Positions 37,345 to 45,030 of a stretch of 64,000 nucleotides of DNA are shown piece by piece. This stretch comes from JAHFPN01 sp963765745 (GTDB lineage Bacteria > Pseudomonadota > Alphaproteobacteria > Rhizobiales > Xanthobacteraceae). Each line of letters opens with the position of its first letter. Position 1 is the first letter of the stretch. The translations under genes and the position numbers were made by a program. The notes beneath the pieces were generated by a model. It was not told the DNA's origin and did no database searches. It worked only from the letters and a program-made list of their open reading frames with translations. Location: contig CAVXXM010000005.1 in the NCBI GenBank assembly GCA_963765745.1, forward strand, positions 62,001-126,000, in the 5' to 3' direction.

Positions 37345-38847
37345 ATGACGTTTCCGCCGCCCAAGCCCGCGCTTCAGCCCAATAGCTACGCGTTCGAAAC
37401 CGAACCGCTGGTCAAAGCCACGGGCTTTCGCGAATACGACGCGCGCTGGCTGTTCGGCAAAGAGATCAACCTGATGGGCGTGCAGGCGCTGGGGATCGGG
37501 CTCGGCACGCTGTTTCGCGAGATGAAAGTGGAGCCCCGCGTCGCGGTCGGCCACGACTACCGCTCCTATTCGGCCTCGATCAAGCTCGCGCTGGTCACCG
37601 GTCTGATGGCCGCGGGCGCGCGGGTGCACGACATCGGGCTCGCGGTCACGCCGATGGCCTATTTCGCGCAGTTCGCGCTCGACCTGCCTTGTGTCGCCAT
37701 GGTCACCGCCTCGCACAACGAGAACGGCTGGACCGGCGTGAAGATGGGCGCGGCGCGGCCCTTGACCTTCGGCCCCGACGAGATGGGCCGGCTCAAAGAC
37801 ATCGTGCTCGGTGCGAAATACCGGACGCACGAAGGCGGCGCCTACGAATTCGTGCCGGGGTTCGCCGAGCGCTATATCGCCGATCTCACCTCGCGCCCGA
37901 AGTTCAAGCGTAAGCTCAAGGTCGTGGTCGCCTGCGGCAACGGCACCGCCGGCGCGTTCGCGCCCGAGGTTCTGAAAAGGGCCGGCTGCGAGGTGGTGCC
38001 GCTCGATTGCGAGCTCGACTACACGTTCCCGCGCTACAATCCCAATCCCGAAGACCTGAAAATGCTGCATGCGCTGCGCGACGAGGTGTTGCGCACGAAG
38101 GCGGACGTGGGGCTGGCGTTCGACGGCGACGGCGACCGCTGCGGGGTGGTCGACGACACGGGCGAAGAAATCTACGCCGACAAGGTGGGCGTCATGATCG
38201 CGCGCGATCTGTCGGCGCGGCAGAAGAATGCGACCTTCGTGGTCGATGTTAAATCGACCGGGCTATTCCTCACCGATCCGGTGCTGAAGCAGAACGGCGC
38301 GCAGACCGAGTATTGGAAGACCGGTCATTCCTACATCAAGCGCCGGGTCGCGGAACTGAAGGCGGTCGCCGGCTTCGAAAAATCCGGACACTTCTTCTTC
38401 AATCCGCCGATCGGCCGCGGCTATGACGACGGGCTGGTGTCGGCGCTCGCGGTGCTCGACATGCTGGAGCGCAATCCGGGGAAGAAGCTCTCCGACCTGC
38501 GCCAGGCGCTGCCGCGCACCTGGCAATCGCCGACCATGTCGCCGCACTGCGCCGACGAGACGAAGTATGGCGTGGTCGAAAAGATCGTTCGCCGTTTCGA
38601 GCAAGCCAAGGCCGAGGGCGAAAAGATCGCAGGCCAGCCGATCCGCGATCTGGTGACCGTGAACGGCGTGCGCGTCACCGCCGAGGACGGTACCTGGGGG
38701 CTGGTGCGGGCGTCCTCGAACAAGCCCGAGCTCGTGGTCGTGGTCGAAAGCCCGGCGAGCGAAGCGCGCATGCGCGAAATGTTCAAGGCGATCGACGCGG
38801 CGATCCGCGTCCATCCCGAAGTCGGCGAATATAATCAGAAGATCTGA
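37345..38847 (+). CDS. Phosphomannomutase/phosphoglucomutase
   Basis: This 500-residue alpha-D-phosphohexomutase interconverts sugar 1- and 6-phosphates for polysaccharide precursors. Visible: the N-terminal FREYDARWLFGKEINLMGVQALGIGLGT, the phosphoserine loop VTASHNENGWTGVKMG, the metal-binding loop AFDGDGDRCGVVDDTG, the sugar-specificity loop GFEKSGHFFFNPP and the phosphate-binding loop VRASSNKPELVVVVES. The GFEKSGH form suits PMM/PGM enzymes. ATG 37345 is preferred over the GTG three codons earlier. It converges on the frameshifted tadE-like gene with a 10-base gap. Confidence 0.92.
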   Translation: MTFPPPKPALQPNSYAFETEPLVKATGFREYDARWLFGKEINLMGVQALGIGLGTLFREMKVEPRVAVGHDYRSYSASIKLALVTGLMAAGARVHDIGLAVTPMAYFAQFALDLPCVAMVTASHNENGWTGVKMGAARPLTFGPDEMGRLKDIVLGAKYRTHEGGAYEFVPGFAERYIADLTSRPKFKRKLKVVVACGNGTAGAFAPEVLKRAGCEVVPLDCELDYTFPRYNPNPEDLKMLHALRDEVLRTKADVGLAFDGDGDRCGVVDDTGEEIYADKVGVMIARDLSARQKNATFVVDVKSTGLFLTDPVLKQNGAQTEYWKTGHSYIKRRVAELKAVAGFEKSGHFFFNPPIGRGYDDGLVSALAVLDMLERNPGKKLSDLRQALPRTWQSPTMSPHCADETKYGVVEKIVRRFEQAKAEGEKIAGQPIRDLVTVNGVRVTAEDGTWGLVRASSNKPELVVVVESPASEARMREMFKAIDAAIRVHPEVGEYNQKI

Positions 38848-38860
38848 GCGCTTCGGCTCA
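38845..38860. terminator. Second hairpin built from two convergent stop codons
   Basis: TGAGC (38845-38849) pairs with GCTCA (38856-38860) around GCTTCG. The TGA of the phosphomannomutase gene and the TGA of the tadE-like gene (as TCA) form the outer pairs. There is no U-tract; the function is speculative. Confidence 0.3.
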
Positions 38861-39423
38861 GGGTATGCGGGAAATGGTCGAGGTCAGGCGCGGGCGCAGA
38901 TACATGGTGTCCTTGAGCGGGAGCGTACCCACGATCGTGTAGCCGATCGGCGGAGTGTAATTGTAGGTCGTCTCGGCGAACACAAGCCAGGTGTTTGGAA
39001 GTGTTGAGTCCGGCCGGCAGCGTCAGCGCGGAGCCCACCGTGCGCGCCGTCGTCTGATAGCCGTCGCTCCAAGAAACCGTGGCGGCGCCAGCGGCGTCGA
39101 CGATCACCCCGGACACGATGAGTCTTCAGATTCCCGGCGTTGTAGGGCTGGACGACCGCGGCCGATGCGCTGAAGATGCCGCTCATCTCAGCGTTAGTGA
39201 TGCTCGAATCCTGCGCCACGAGGTCGGCGATGGTACGGTTGACCAGCACCGATTTTCGCTTGACAGCGATGGCTTGGCTCAATTCCGTTCCGCCTAGGAA
39301 GAGCGTGACCATGATCGGAAGAATCATGGCGAACTCGACCGCCGAAATCGCGCGCACGTCGCGCGCGAATCGGGAAAAGTAGCGGATCAGGCCGGTATGA
39401 GATTTGGCTTTCATCGGATGCAT
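38858..39423 (-). pseudogene. TadE-like pilus assembly pseudopilin, two single-base frameshifts
   Basis: Repaired, this is a 187-residue TadE-type protein: a basic leader, then the TadE-like hydrophobic motif DVRAISAVEFAMILPIMVTLFLGGTELSQAIAVKRK, and a periplasmic part ending RPRLTSTISRIP. The frame breaks at 39123 (coding strand AAG-A-CTC where AAGCTC restores LKLIVSGVIV) and in a run of three T at 38994-38996 (coding strand CCAAACACC where one A fewer restores NTSNTWLVFAETTY). Both are one-base insertions and there is no in-frame stop otherwise. It begins at ATG 39423, overlapping the end region of the upstream TadE/F-like gene, so the two are translationally linked. Whether the gene is really broken or the sequence is wrong cannot be decided here. 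Confidence 0.82.
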
Positions 39424-39425
39424 GC

Positions 39426-40025
39426 TCAGTTGCCGCCGTTCCACGTGTACGGCTCGTTGCGGAAGGCTGCGGTCGCCATCATCAGGCGATATCCGTCGGC
39501 GAGATCCGACACGTTCAGACCGAATGTGCGAACGAACGTCGGCCACTTGTAGACAAAACGCATGACGACGATGTCGCCGGCGACGCCGGGCTGGTAAGTG
39601 AAGCCCGAGGTGTCGATCAGTCCGGTAACAGGATCGATCGGTTTCGTGATCGTGGCGTTGACGAACGACGCATAGGTGCGGACATCGATCTGCAGCCCGC
39701 TCTGACAATCGAACAGGCCGAAAATTCGAGAGCAAACCTGATTCTTGAAGGTGGTGGCATTGAGATTCTGAGTTTGCGCCTGGCCGGTCAAGATCAGCCG
39801 CGCCGAATCGGCGACCGCGGTCTCGAGCACCTGACCGGCGAAGAATACGAGCGCAGTCTCGATGATCGCGAACAATAGTGCGAGGAACGGGAACACGACG
39901 AAGCCGAATTCGACCATCGCCGCGCCGTTGTTGCGGCGCACGAACTTGCGCGCCAGCGTGCGGGCGATCCGACCGACCCGGGTCGAGGCGAGAAGATGTG
40001 AGATTGTCTGGCGCATTGCGATCAA
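39426..40025 (-). CDS. TadE/TadF-like pilus assembly pseudopilin
   Basis: This 199-residue protein has a basic N-terminus, the TadE-like segment RRNNGAAMVEFGFVVFPFLALLFAIIETALVFFAGQVLETAVADSAR (a Glu five residues into the hydrophobic stretch, as in pseudopilins processed by the CpaA peptidase), and a periplasmic domain with two Cys (VCSRIFGLFDCQSG). A start at 40016 (MRQTISHLL) is also possible. It is transcribed with the tadE-like gene downstream. Such minor pseudopilins are needed for Flp pilus assembly. Confidence 0.87.
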   Translation of the reverse strand: MIAMRQTISHLLASTRVGRIARTLARKFVRRNNGAAMVEFGFVVFPFLALLFAIIETALVFFAGQVLETAVADSARLILTGQAQTQNLNATTFKNQVCSRIFGLFDCQSGLQIDVRTYASFVNATITKPIDPVTGLIDTSGFTYQPGVAGDIVVMRFVYKWPTFVRTFGLNVSDLADGYRLMMATAAFRNEPYTWNGGN

Positions 40026-40180
40026 ATCACTCCGAAGCGATCCGCGGTGCGAGTTTAAAGGCTTGCCCGCTGCGTACGGAGTTTTTCTAGCGCAATCAAC
40101 TTGCTGAAGCGTTTCGGCGCGGCCCGAACTACGACCGGATCGGTTAATTCCGGATCAACCTTAAGAAGGGCCGGGCCGCT

Positions 40181-41026
40181 TCATTTGGGGGGGTCGACTT
40201 GCGCCTCGGCGGCCGCGTTCTCGCACTTATTGGAGCAGCTGTAGGTCGATCGCTCGACGCCGCGATAAACAGTCACCAAATCCTGGTTCGGCAGGAGTTG
40301 AGCTTCTTCTTCAGGCTCCGCATTGGGACGAGAATCGGCAAGGCTGAGCAGCGCGAGCGAGAGCGTGCCGCGTTGGCGCGATACCGCGAGCTTCTGCGTC
40401 TGGCGCGGGGTCAGCTCCAAAGTCGCGGTCTTTCCGACGACGACCTTCTGGCCGCCTTTTTCTTCGACCTGCTGGTCGATGGCGAGTACGCGCACGCCCC
40501 TCAGCACCGCCTCGCTGACAAATCCGTCGCCGGTACGTTGGCGCTGGGCTTCGGCGTCGCGACGGGTGAGAAGGACATCGACGCGGTCGTTCGGAAGAAT
40601 GAATCCGCCGACGCCGGTCTCCGGTGAAATCTCGGTCGAGATCGCGCGCATGCCGGACGGCAGAATCGCCGACATGAACCCGGCATTGCCGGCTTTCACG
40701 AGTTTCTGTTCGCGCATCGGCTCTCCGGCGACGAACGGCGCGCGTGCGACCGAGCCCTTCAGTTCCTCGATGGCATTCGGTCGAGTGGTCTTGCGGATGA
40801 ACATCGGACCGGCGGCCGAGAGTGGCCACGGTTGCCAGGCGAGATCATCGCTCGAGACGGCGCGGCCGATTCCGATGTCGGTTTTTGCCACCAGCACATC
40901 GACCAGGTCGGTCGCCTGCTTGACGATCGTCACGGGCGCCGGCGCCGGCGCTCTGCCGGCCAGCATGAAGGCAAGGCCGCCGGCGGAAACCGCAACGCCG
41001 AGCACTACGATACGAGCTACTTTCAT
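40181..41026 (-). CDS. cpaB: Flp pilus assembly protein CpaB (RcpC), in ectopic inverted position
   Basis: This 281-residue CpaB has an N-terminal signal anchor (KVARIVVLGVAVSAGGLAFMLAGR), a SAF/AFP-like domain (VDVLVAKTDIGIGRAVSSDDLAWQPWP) and the family motif GMRAISTEISPETGVGGFILPNDRVDVLLTRRD. It stabilises the secretin CpaC in the periplasm/outer membrane. In most rhizobial loci cpaB sits between cpaA and cpaC on their strand. Here it is upstream of pilA on the opposite strand, while a small remnant of another cpaB remains at the usual place. Its C-terminus (VTVYRGVERSTYSCSNKCEN...) is unlike the INVVRYGV-type end I recall for relatives. The gene runs toward the TadE/F-like pair. Confidence 0.9.
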   Translation of the reverse strand: MKVARIVVLGVAVSAGGLAFMLAGRAPAPAPVTIVKQATDLVDVLVAKTDIGIGRAVSSDDLAWQPWPLSAAGPMFIRKTTRPNAIEELKGSVARAPFVAGEPMREQKLVKAGNAGFMSAILPSGMRAISTEISPETGVGGFILPNDRVDVLLTRRDAEAQRQRTGDGFVSEAVLRGVRVLAIDQQVEEKGGQKVVVGKTATLELTPRQTQKLAVSRQRGTLSLALLSLADSRPNAEPEEEAQLLPNQDLVTVYRGVERSTYSCSNKCENAAAEAQVDPPK

Positions 41027-41499
41027 ACGCTATACTCTCCTGCGGCGACCATCTTCGGTGTGCCGGCCATGGCGAACGAAGCGTGAGCGGAGGTGGCGAT
41101 GCTAGGTACGCGAGACAAGAGGGTCACGGCTGCGTCCTCGTGATACGGCCGCGTGACATATGCGCGGCGGAACAATGGAACGCCTCGACTGTCCTGGAAA
41201 ATGATGAACGAAGTGGAAATGCCCGGCGGCCGCATCGGCATCGGCCGAGGTCCGGACCGCCGTGCGCGCGATCGTGCGCGCCGCATTGATTGAGTCTCCG
41301 CTCAGGTCGCCGGGCGGAGAGACACAGGTAGCGTTTCATTCACCATACTTGCATTTGCGACCGATGCCCGGGATTCCACGAGTCGCTTTAACCCTGCCGC
41401 AAGAGCTAACGCGTAGGTTTCGCCCGGTAGCAGCCAAGCACGAACAGTGCCCGGCTGTGGATGCGTAGAGAAACAACCGTGGTTCAAGGAGCCCCTGCT
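41027..41499. other. 473-base divergent intergenic region between cpaB and pilA
   Basis: This region must contain the promoters of the leftward cpaB and the rightward pilA. It contains a minus-strand open frame (41023-41286) whose translation is Arg/Pro-rich at the start and unlike any family I recognise, so it is not called. No clear -24/-12 or -35/-10 pair, operator or RNA structure was found. The pilA ribosome binding site (AAGGAG) lies at its right end. Confidence 0.5.
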
Positions 41500-41661
41500 A
41501 TGAAGACACTCGCTCGTTTCGCGAAAGACGAATCCGGCGCCACCGCCATTGAGTACGGCCTGATCGCAGCCTGCATTTCCGTCGCGATCATCGCCATCGT
41601 TCAAGGCGTCGGCACCAAGCTGGTCTCGACCTTCACGAAGGTTGAGACGGCGCTCCAGTAA
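41500..41661 (+). CDS. pilA: Flp/Fap-type major pilin
   Basis: This 53-residue prepilin, MKTLARFAKDESGATAIEYGLIAACISVAIIAIVQGVG..., has the Flp pilin processing site before the hydrophobic segment: GATAIEYGLI with Glu at mature position 5 relative to G/A cleavage. It would be cleaved by the CpaA peptidase and polymerised into bundle-forming Flp pili for surface attachment. A ribosome binding site AAGGAG lies nine bases upstream of the ATG. A strong terminator about 100 bases after the stop probably makes pilA a separate, highly expressed transcript. Confidence 0.96.
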   Translation: MKTLARFAKDESGATAIEYGLIAACISVAIIAIVQGVGTKLVSTFTKVETALQ

Positions 41662-42016
41662 GAGCGCTCTGAATTGGTTTCGGAAGGCTCCGGCGCGAGC
41701 CGGGGTCTTCCGCAGACCAATCAAAAATTCGCGGCCATTCCATCCGCAAAAGCAACGAAGCCCCGGTCTCCGGGGCTTTTGTTTGAATCGTATTCCCGGC
41801 AGATCATCGCGCGCGGAAAAATTCTCTCCTAAACCCGCGCCCGTTCGGACGATTATTCGCACTTACGGAAGGTTCCGGTCACCGTCCGGGGCCTTCCGGG
41901 GCGCGGGGTCCGGGGTCCACCGCTGTTCACTAATCGCTCAGGGTTTGGGCGTAGCGTGGAATCCAGGCGTTTGTTGCGTACGCCGTTCGAGGCCGCCGTC
42001 GCCATGAGGACGCTAA
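41662..42016. other. 355-base pilA-cpaA intergenic region
   Basis: It contains the pilA terminator (41757-41784). The rest is GC-rich with short imperfect palindromes (CCGGGGCCTTCCGGGG around 41892-41910), and the cpaA promoter should be here. Open frames crossing it are not family-like. Confidence 0.5.
41757..41784 (+). terminator. Rho-independent terminator after pilA
   Basis: AGCCCCGG and CCGGGGCT form a perfect 8-bp stem around TCT (41759-41777), extended by A-T pairs, and are followed by TTTTGTTTG. It separates pilA from the downstream cpa genes. Confidence 0.85.
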
Positions 42017-42523
42017 ATGGTCTTGCAGCTTATGATTTTGGGTCTGTTTCCGGCCGCGATGGCGTTTGCGGCCGCGAGCGATCTGGTCAGCATGACCATC
42101 TCCAACCGCCTGTCGATCGCGCTTCTGGTCGGCTTCTTCTTGATGGCGGCCATGATCGGTATGCCGCTGGCGGACATCGGACGCCATGTCATGGCGTGCC
42201 TGCTGGTGCTGGCGGTGGCTTTCGTCTTTTTCGCGCGGGGCTGGATCGGGGGTGGCGATGCCAAACTCGCCGCCGCGACCGCGCTGTGGATCGGTTTCCC
42301 GCTGTTGCTCGAATACACGATGGTCGCCGCCATCCTCGGCGGGCTGCTGACGCTCATGCTGCTGCAGCTCAGGCACATTCCGCTGCCGTCGCCGCTTGCG
42401 GCTCAGCCCTGGATCACCCGGCTACATTCGCTCGAGAACGGCATTCCCTACGGAATCGCGCTCGCCGTCGCGGGACTCGCGGTCTATCCGGAAACGCCCT
42501 TCATGCGCGCGCTCGTGGTCTAG
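42017..42523 (+). CDS. cpaA: Prepilin peptidase CpaA (TadV)
   Basis: This 168-residue, six-helix aspartic peptidase cleaves the Flp prepilin and pseudopilins. The two catalytic aspartates are visible in AAASDLVSMTISN (about residue 22) and GWIGGGDAKLAAATALWIG, the GxGD motif of type IV prepilin peptidases. It lacks the methyltransferase domain of PilD, as is normal for TadV. The cpaB remnant and cpaC follow on the same strand. Confidence 0.93.
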   Translation: MVLQLMILGLFPAAMAFAAASDLVSMTISNRLSIALLVGFFLMAAMIGMPLADIGRHVMACLLVLAVAFVFFARGWIGGGDAKLAAATALWIGFPLLLEYTMVAAILGGLLTLMLLQLRHIPLPSPLAAQPWITRLHSLENGIPYGIALAVAGLAVYPETPFMRALVV

Positions 42524-42644
42524 CCGCGGCGTTGCGTTCGGGCGAGAGTAAAATACGCCCCATTAACTATACCTTGACGTTTGGCTGTTGCAATGCGGCT
42601 CGAACACTCCGTTCGGCCGTGCCGACCCATGGGAACGTAAGCGT

Positions 42645-42788
42645 ATGAGAGTAGCTCGTATCGTAGTGCCCGGCCTCACCGATTCTCGCTCCACTGCGGT
42701 TCGCGGTCCGGAAGAAAATCGAATCCGGAATTCGAACAGCGTCAACATCGTCCGCTACGGCGTGACGTCAATTCAATCCGCGAAATAG
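42645..42788 (+). pseudogene. Internally deleted cpaB remnant (first and last parts joined)
   Basis: This 47-codon open frame sits exactly where cpaB normally lies, between cpaA and cpaC. Its first ten codons (MRVARIVVPG) match the start of the full cpaB at 41026 (MKVARIVVLG). At DNA level 32 of 34 bases from GCGTATGA onward agree. Immediately after this, LTDSRS... and VNIVRYGVTS correspond to the C-terminal part of CpaB (LADSRPNAEPEEEA...VTVYRGV in the full copy); 23 of 29 bases around CCGATTCTCG agree. About 700 bases of middle are missing, and the join is in frame. It may still be transcribed with cpaC. Function is unlikely but translation is possible. Confidence 0.8.
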
Positions 42789-42813
42789 CAGCGGGCCCGA
42801 AGGAGAAGCCGCG

Positions 42814-44271
42814 ATGAACTCAAAGTCCGCGCATTCCGCCTGCTTGAAGGCCGCCATGGCGCTCGCCGCTGCGCTCGCCGCAGCCAGCTTCTTCATTCCC
42901 GCGGTCTCCGTGCAGGCGAACGATGCCGACCTTACGGTGCGCACGAGCCCGGCAGCGCGCGGTTCTCGTTTCCTCGCGCTCGGAATCGGAAAGTCGATCG
43001 TTGTCGATCTGCCGCGCGAGACCAAGGACGTGCTCGTCGCCGACCCGAAGATCGCCAATGCGGTCGTGCGCTCGGCAAAGCGCGCCTATCTCATCGGCGT
43101 TACCGCCGGCCAGACCAGCGTGGTGTTCTTCGACACCGACGGCCAACAGATCGTCGCCTACGACATCGAAGTGGGCCGCGATGCTGCCGGTGTGCGCGAA
43201 GCGCTGCGCAAGATGTTGCCGAACGCAACGCTGAACGTCGACTCGGTCGGCGACAGCGTCGTGCTCTCGGGCACGGTGGCCAACGCGGCCGATGCGCAGC
43301 AGGTGGTAGAGGCGGCGTCTCGCCTCGTCGGCGATCCGAAGAAAGTCGTCAACGGCCTCATCATCATGGGCAGGGAACAGGTGATGCTCAAGGTCACTGT
43401 CGCTGAAGTGCAGCGCAATGTCCTGAAGCAGCTCGGCATCGATCTCAGCGGAGCGGTCGCGATGGGCGCGTTCGCGATCGGGACCCCGGGCAATCCGTTC
43501 GTCGTCAACAACCCTTTCACCGTCCAGAACCAGACCCTCTCCAACACGCAGTTTCCTTTTGTCGGTACTTTGCCGAATGCGGCAGGGTCCATCACCGCGA
43601 CGCTCCGCGCGATGGAACAGTCCGGTGTGCTGCGTACGCTCGCGGAACCGAATCTGACCGCGATCTCGGGTGAATCGGCCAAGTTCCTTGCCGGCGGCGA
43701 GTTTCCGGTGCCCGCCGGCCAGACCTGCGATCCGACCAACGGCTGTCAAATCCAGATCCAGTTCAAGCAGTTCGGCGTCGGTCTCGACTTCACGCCGGTG
43801 GTGCTCTCCGAGGGCCGCATCAGTCTGCGGATCGCAACCGAAGTGAGCGAGCTTACTTCCGAGGGCGCGATCAAGCTGGCCAGCATCAGCGTCCCGGCGC
43901 TCAAGGTGCGGCGCGCGAATTCGACCGTCGAGTTGCCGTCCGGCGGTTCGATCACGCTCGCCGGGCTCCTGCAAGAGCAGACCAAGCAGAACATCAACGG
44001 CTTGCCGGGGCTCATGAATCTTCCGGTCCTTGGCGCGCTGTTCAAGAGTCGCGATTTCCAGACCGGTCAGACCGAGCTCGTCATCATCGTGACGCCCTAC
44101 GTGGTGAAGCCGACGGCCCGCCGCGAACTGTCGCGGCCGGACGACGGCTTCGCTGATCCGGCGGACCCGGCGTCCATACTGCTCGGCCGGATCAATCGAG
44201 TCTACGGAGCTCCCGGCCAAGGCGACCCACGCCGCACCTATCACGGCCGGGTCGGATTCATCATCGACTAG
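42814..44271 (+). CDS. cpaC: Type II/IV-family secretin CpaC (RcpA)
   Basis: This 485-residue outer-membrane secretin forms the Flp pilus pore. After a signal peptide (about residues 1-36, ending VSVQAND) come the N-terminal pilus/secretin N domain (VRTSPAARGSRFLALGIGKSIVVDLPRETKDVLVADPKIANAVV), a BON-like segment (TLNVDSVGDSVVLSGTVANAADAQQVVEAAS), and the secretin core with EQVMLKVTVAEVQRNVLKQLGI, LAEPNLTAISGESAKFLAGGEFPVPAGQ and VPALKVRRANSTVELPSGGSITLAGLLQ. The ribosome binding site GAAGGAG precedes the ATG at 42814. cpaD follows after 30 bases. Confidence 0.95.
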   Translation: MNSKSAHSACLKAAMALAAALAAASFFIPAVSVQANDADLTVRTSPAARGSRFLALGIGKSIVVDLPRETKDVLVADPKIANAVVRSAKRAYLIGVTAGQTSVVFFDTDGQQIVAYDIEVGRDAAGVREALRKMLPNATLNVDSVGDSVVLSGTVANAADAQQVVEAASRLVGDPKKVVNGLIIMGREQVMLKVTVAEVQRNVLKQLGIDLSGAVAMGAFAIGTPGNPFVVNNPFTVQNQTLSNTQFPFVGTLPNAAGSITATLRAMEQSGVLRTLAEPNLTAISGESAKFLAGGEFPVPAGQTCDPTNGCQIQIQFKQFGVGLDFTPVVLSEGRISLRIATEVSELTSEGAIKLASISVPALKVRRANSTVELPSGGSITLAGLLQEQTKQNINGLPGLMNLPVLGALFKSRDFQTGQTELVIIVTPYVVKPTARRELSRPDDGFADPADPASILLGRINRVYGAPGQGDPRRTYHGRVGFIID

Positions 44272-44301
44272 GCCGGAAACGGCGCACATGTGGAGTGTAA
44301 G

Positions 44302-45030
44302 ATGTTGACCTCATTCGACCGGACTGTTCACGGCGGGGCGCGGCTCTTGGTGGTCGCTTTTGCGCTCATCGCCGGCGGATGCCAGACCGATCCCGTCGTC
44401 ACCAACTCCTTCTATCCGACCGATTATCGCGATCGGCACCCGATCGTGATCACGGAGCGGCCGCGTTCCGTCGATATCTTCGTCGGCACCGGTCGCGGCG
44501 GCCTGACCGCCGTTCAACGCGCACAAGTGGCCGCGTTCGGCGGCGCCTGGCGACGCGAAGGCAACGGCTTGCTCGCGATCGACATTCCGCACGGCACGCG
44601 GAACGAGACAGCATCGAAGGCGACAGTGCGCGAGGTGTCCAGCATCCTGCACAGCGCCGGCGTGCCGCCGAAAGCGATCGGCGTGCGCCCGTACCGGCCG
44701 GCTGCGCCGATCGAGATCGGCCCGATCCGTCTCAATTACCCGGTGATGCGCGCGGAAGCAGGGCCGTGCGGCGAATGGCCCGACGATCTCGGGCCGACCG
44801 CCAATCCGAATGCCTGGGAGAACCGCTCCTATTGGAACTTCGGTTGCGCCATGCAGCGCAATATTGCGGCCGTCGTTGTTGATCCCGCCGATCTCGTGCA
44901 GCCGCGTCCGGAAACTCCGCCCTATGCGTCGCGTCGCGCGACGGTGATGGACAAGTATCGCTTGGGTCAGGACCCGGCGACCGTCTACTCGAAGTCGAAC
45001 GAGGCCAAAGCTAGTCAGGTCGGGCAATGA
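44302..45030 (+). CDS. cpaD: Pilus assembly lipoprotein CpaD
   Basis: From ATG 44302 (GGAG seven bases upstream) the product has 242 residues with a lipoprotein signal peptide and lipobox LIAGGC. The conserved CpaD region TDYRDRHPIVITERPRSVDIFVG is followed by a domain with GPCGEWPDDLGP and NFGCAMQRNIAAVVVDPADLVQPR. CpaD helps place the secretin. The GTG at 44290 used by the longest frame is less likely. Its stop codon overlaps the cpaE start (ATGA). Confidence 0.92.
   Translation: MLTSFDRTVHGGARLLVVAFALIAGGCQTDPVVTNSFYPTDYRDRHPIVITERPRSVDIFVGTGRGGLTAVQRAQVAAFGGAWRREGNGLLAIDIPHGTRNETASKATVREVSSILHSAGVPPKAIGVRPYRPAAPIEIGPIRLNYPVMRAEAGPCGEWPDDLGPTANPNAWENRSYWNFGCAMQRNIAAVVVDPADLVQPRPETPPYASRRATVMDKYRLGQDPATVYSKSNEAKASQVGQ

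Noticed and set aside
38845..38860. UUCG-type tetraloop terminator
   Set aside because: A C(TTCG)G loop can be drawn, but the longer stem uses a different pairing and there is no U-tract; reported only as a low-confidence hairpin.
41023..41286. 87-codon minus-strand frame upstream of cpaB
   Set aside because: It overlaps the cpaB start by four bases, which resembles operon coupling, but the translation has no recognisable domain and a poor start context. It is kept only as intergenic sequence.
41302..41862. 186-codon minus-strand frame antisense to pilA
   Set aside because: It runs across pilA and its terminator, is rich in Arg/Gly, and matches no family; it is a high-GC shadow frame.
41642..42007. 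121-codon plus-strand frame after pilA
   Set aside because: It spans the terminator hairpin and has arbitrary composition without motifs or a ribosome binding site.
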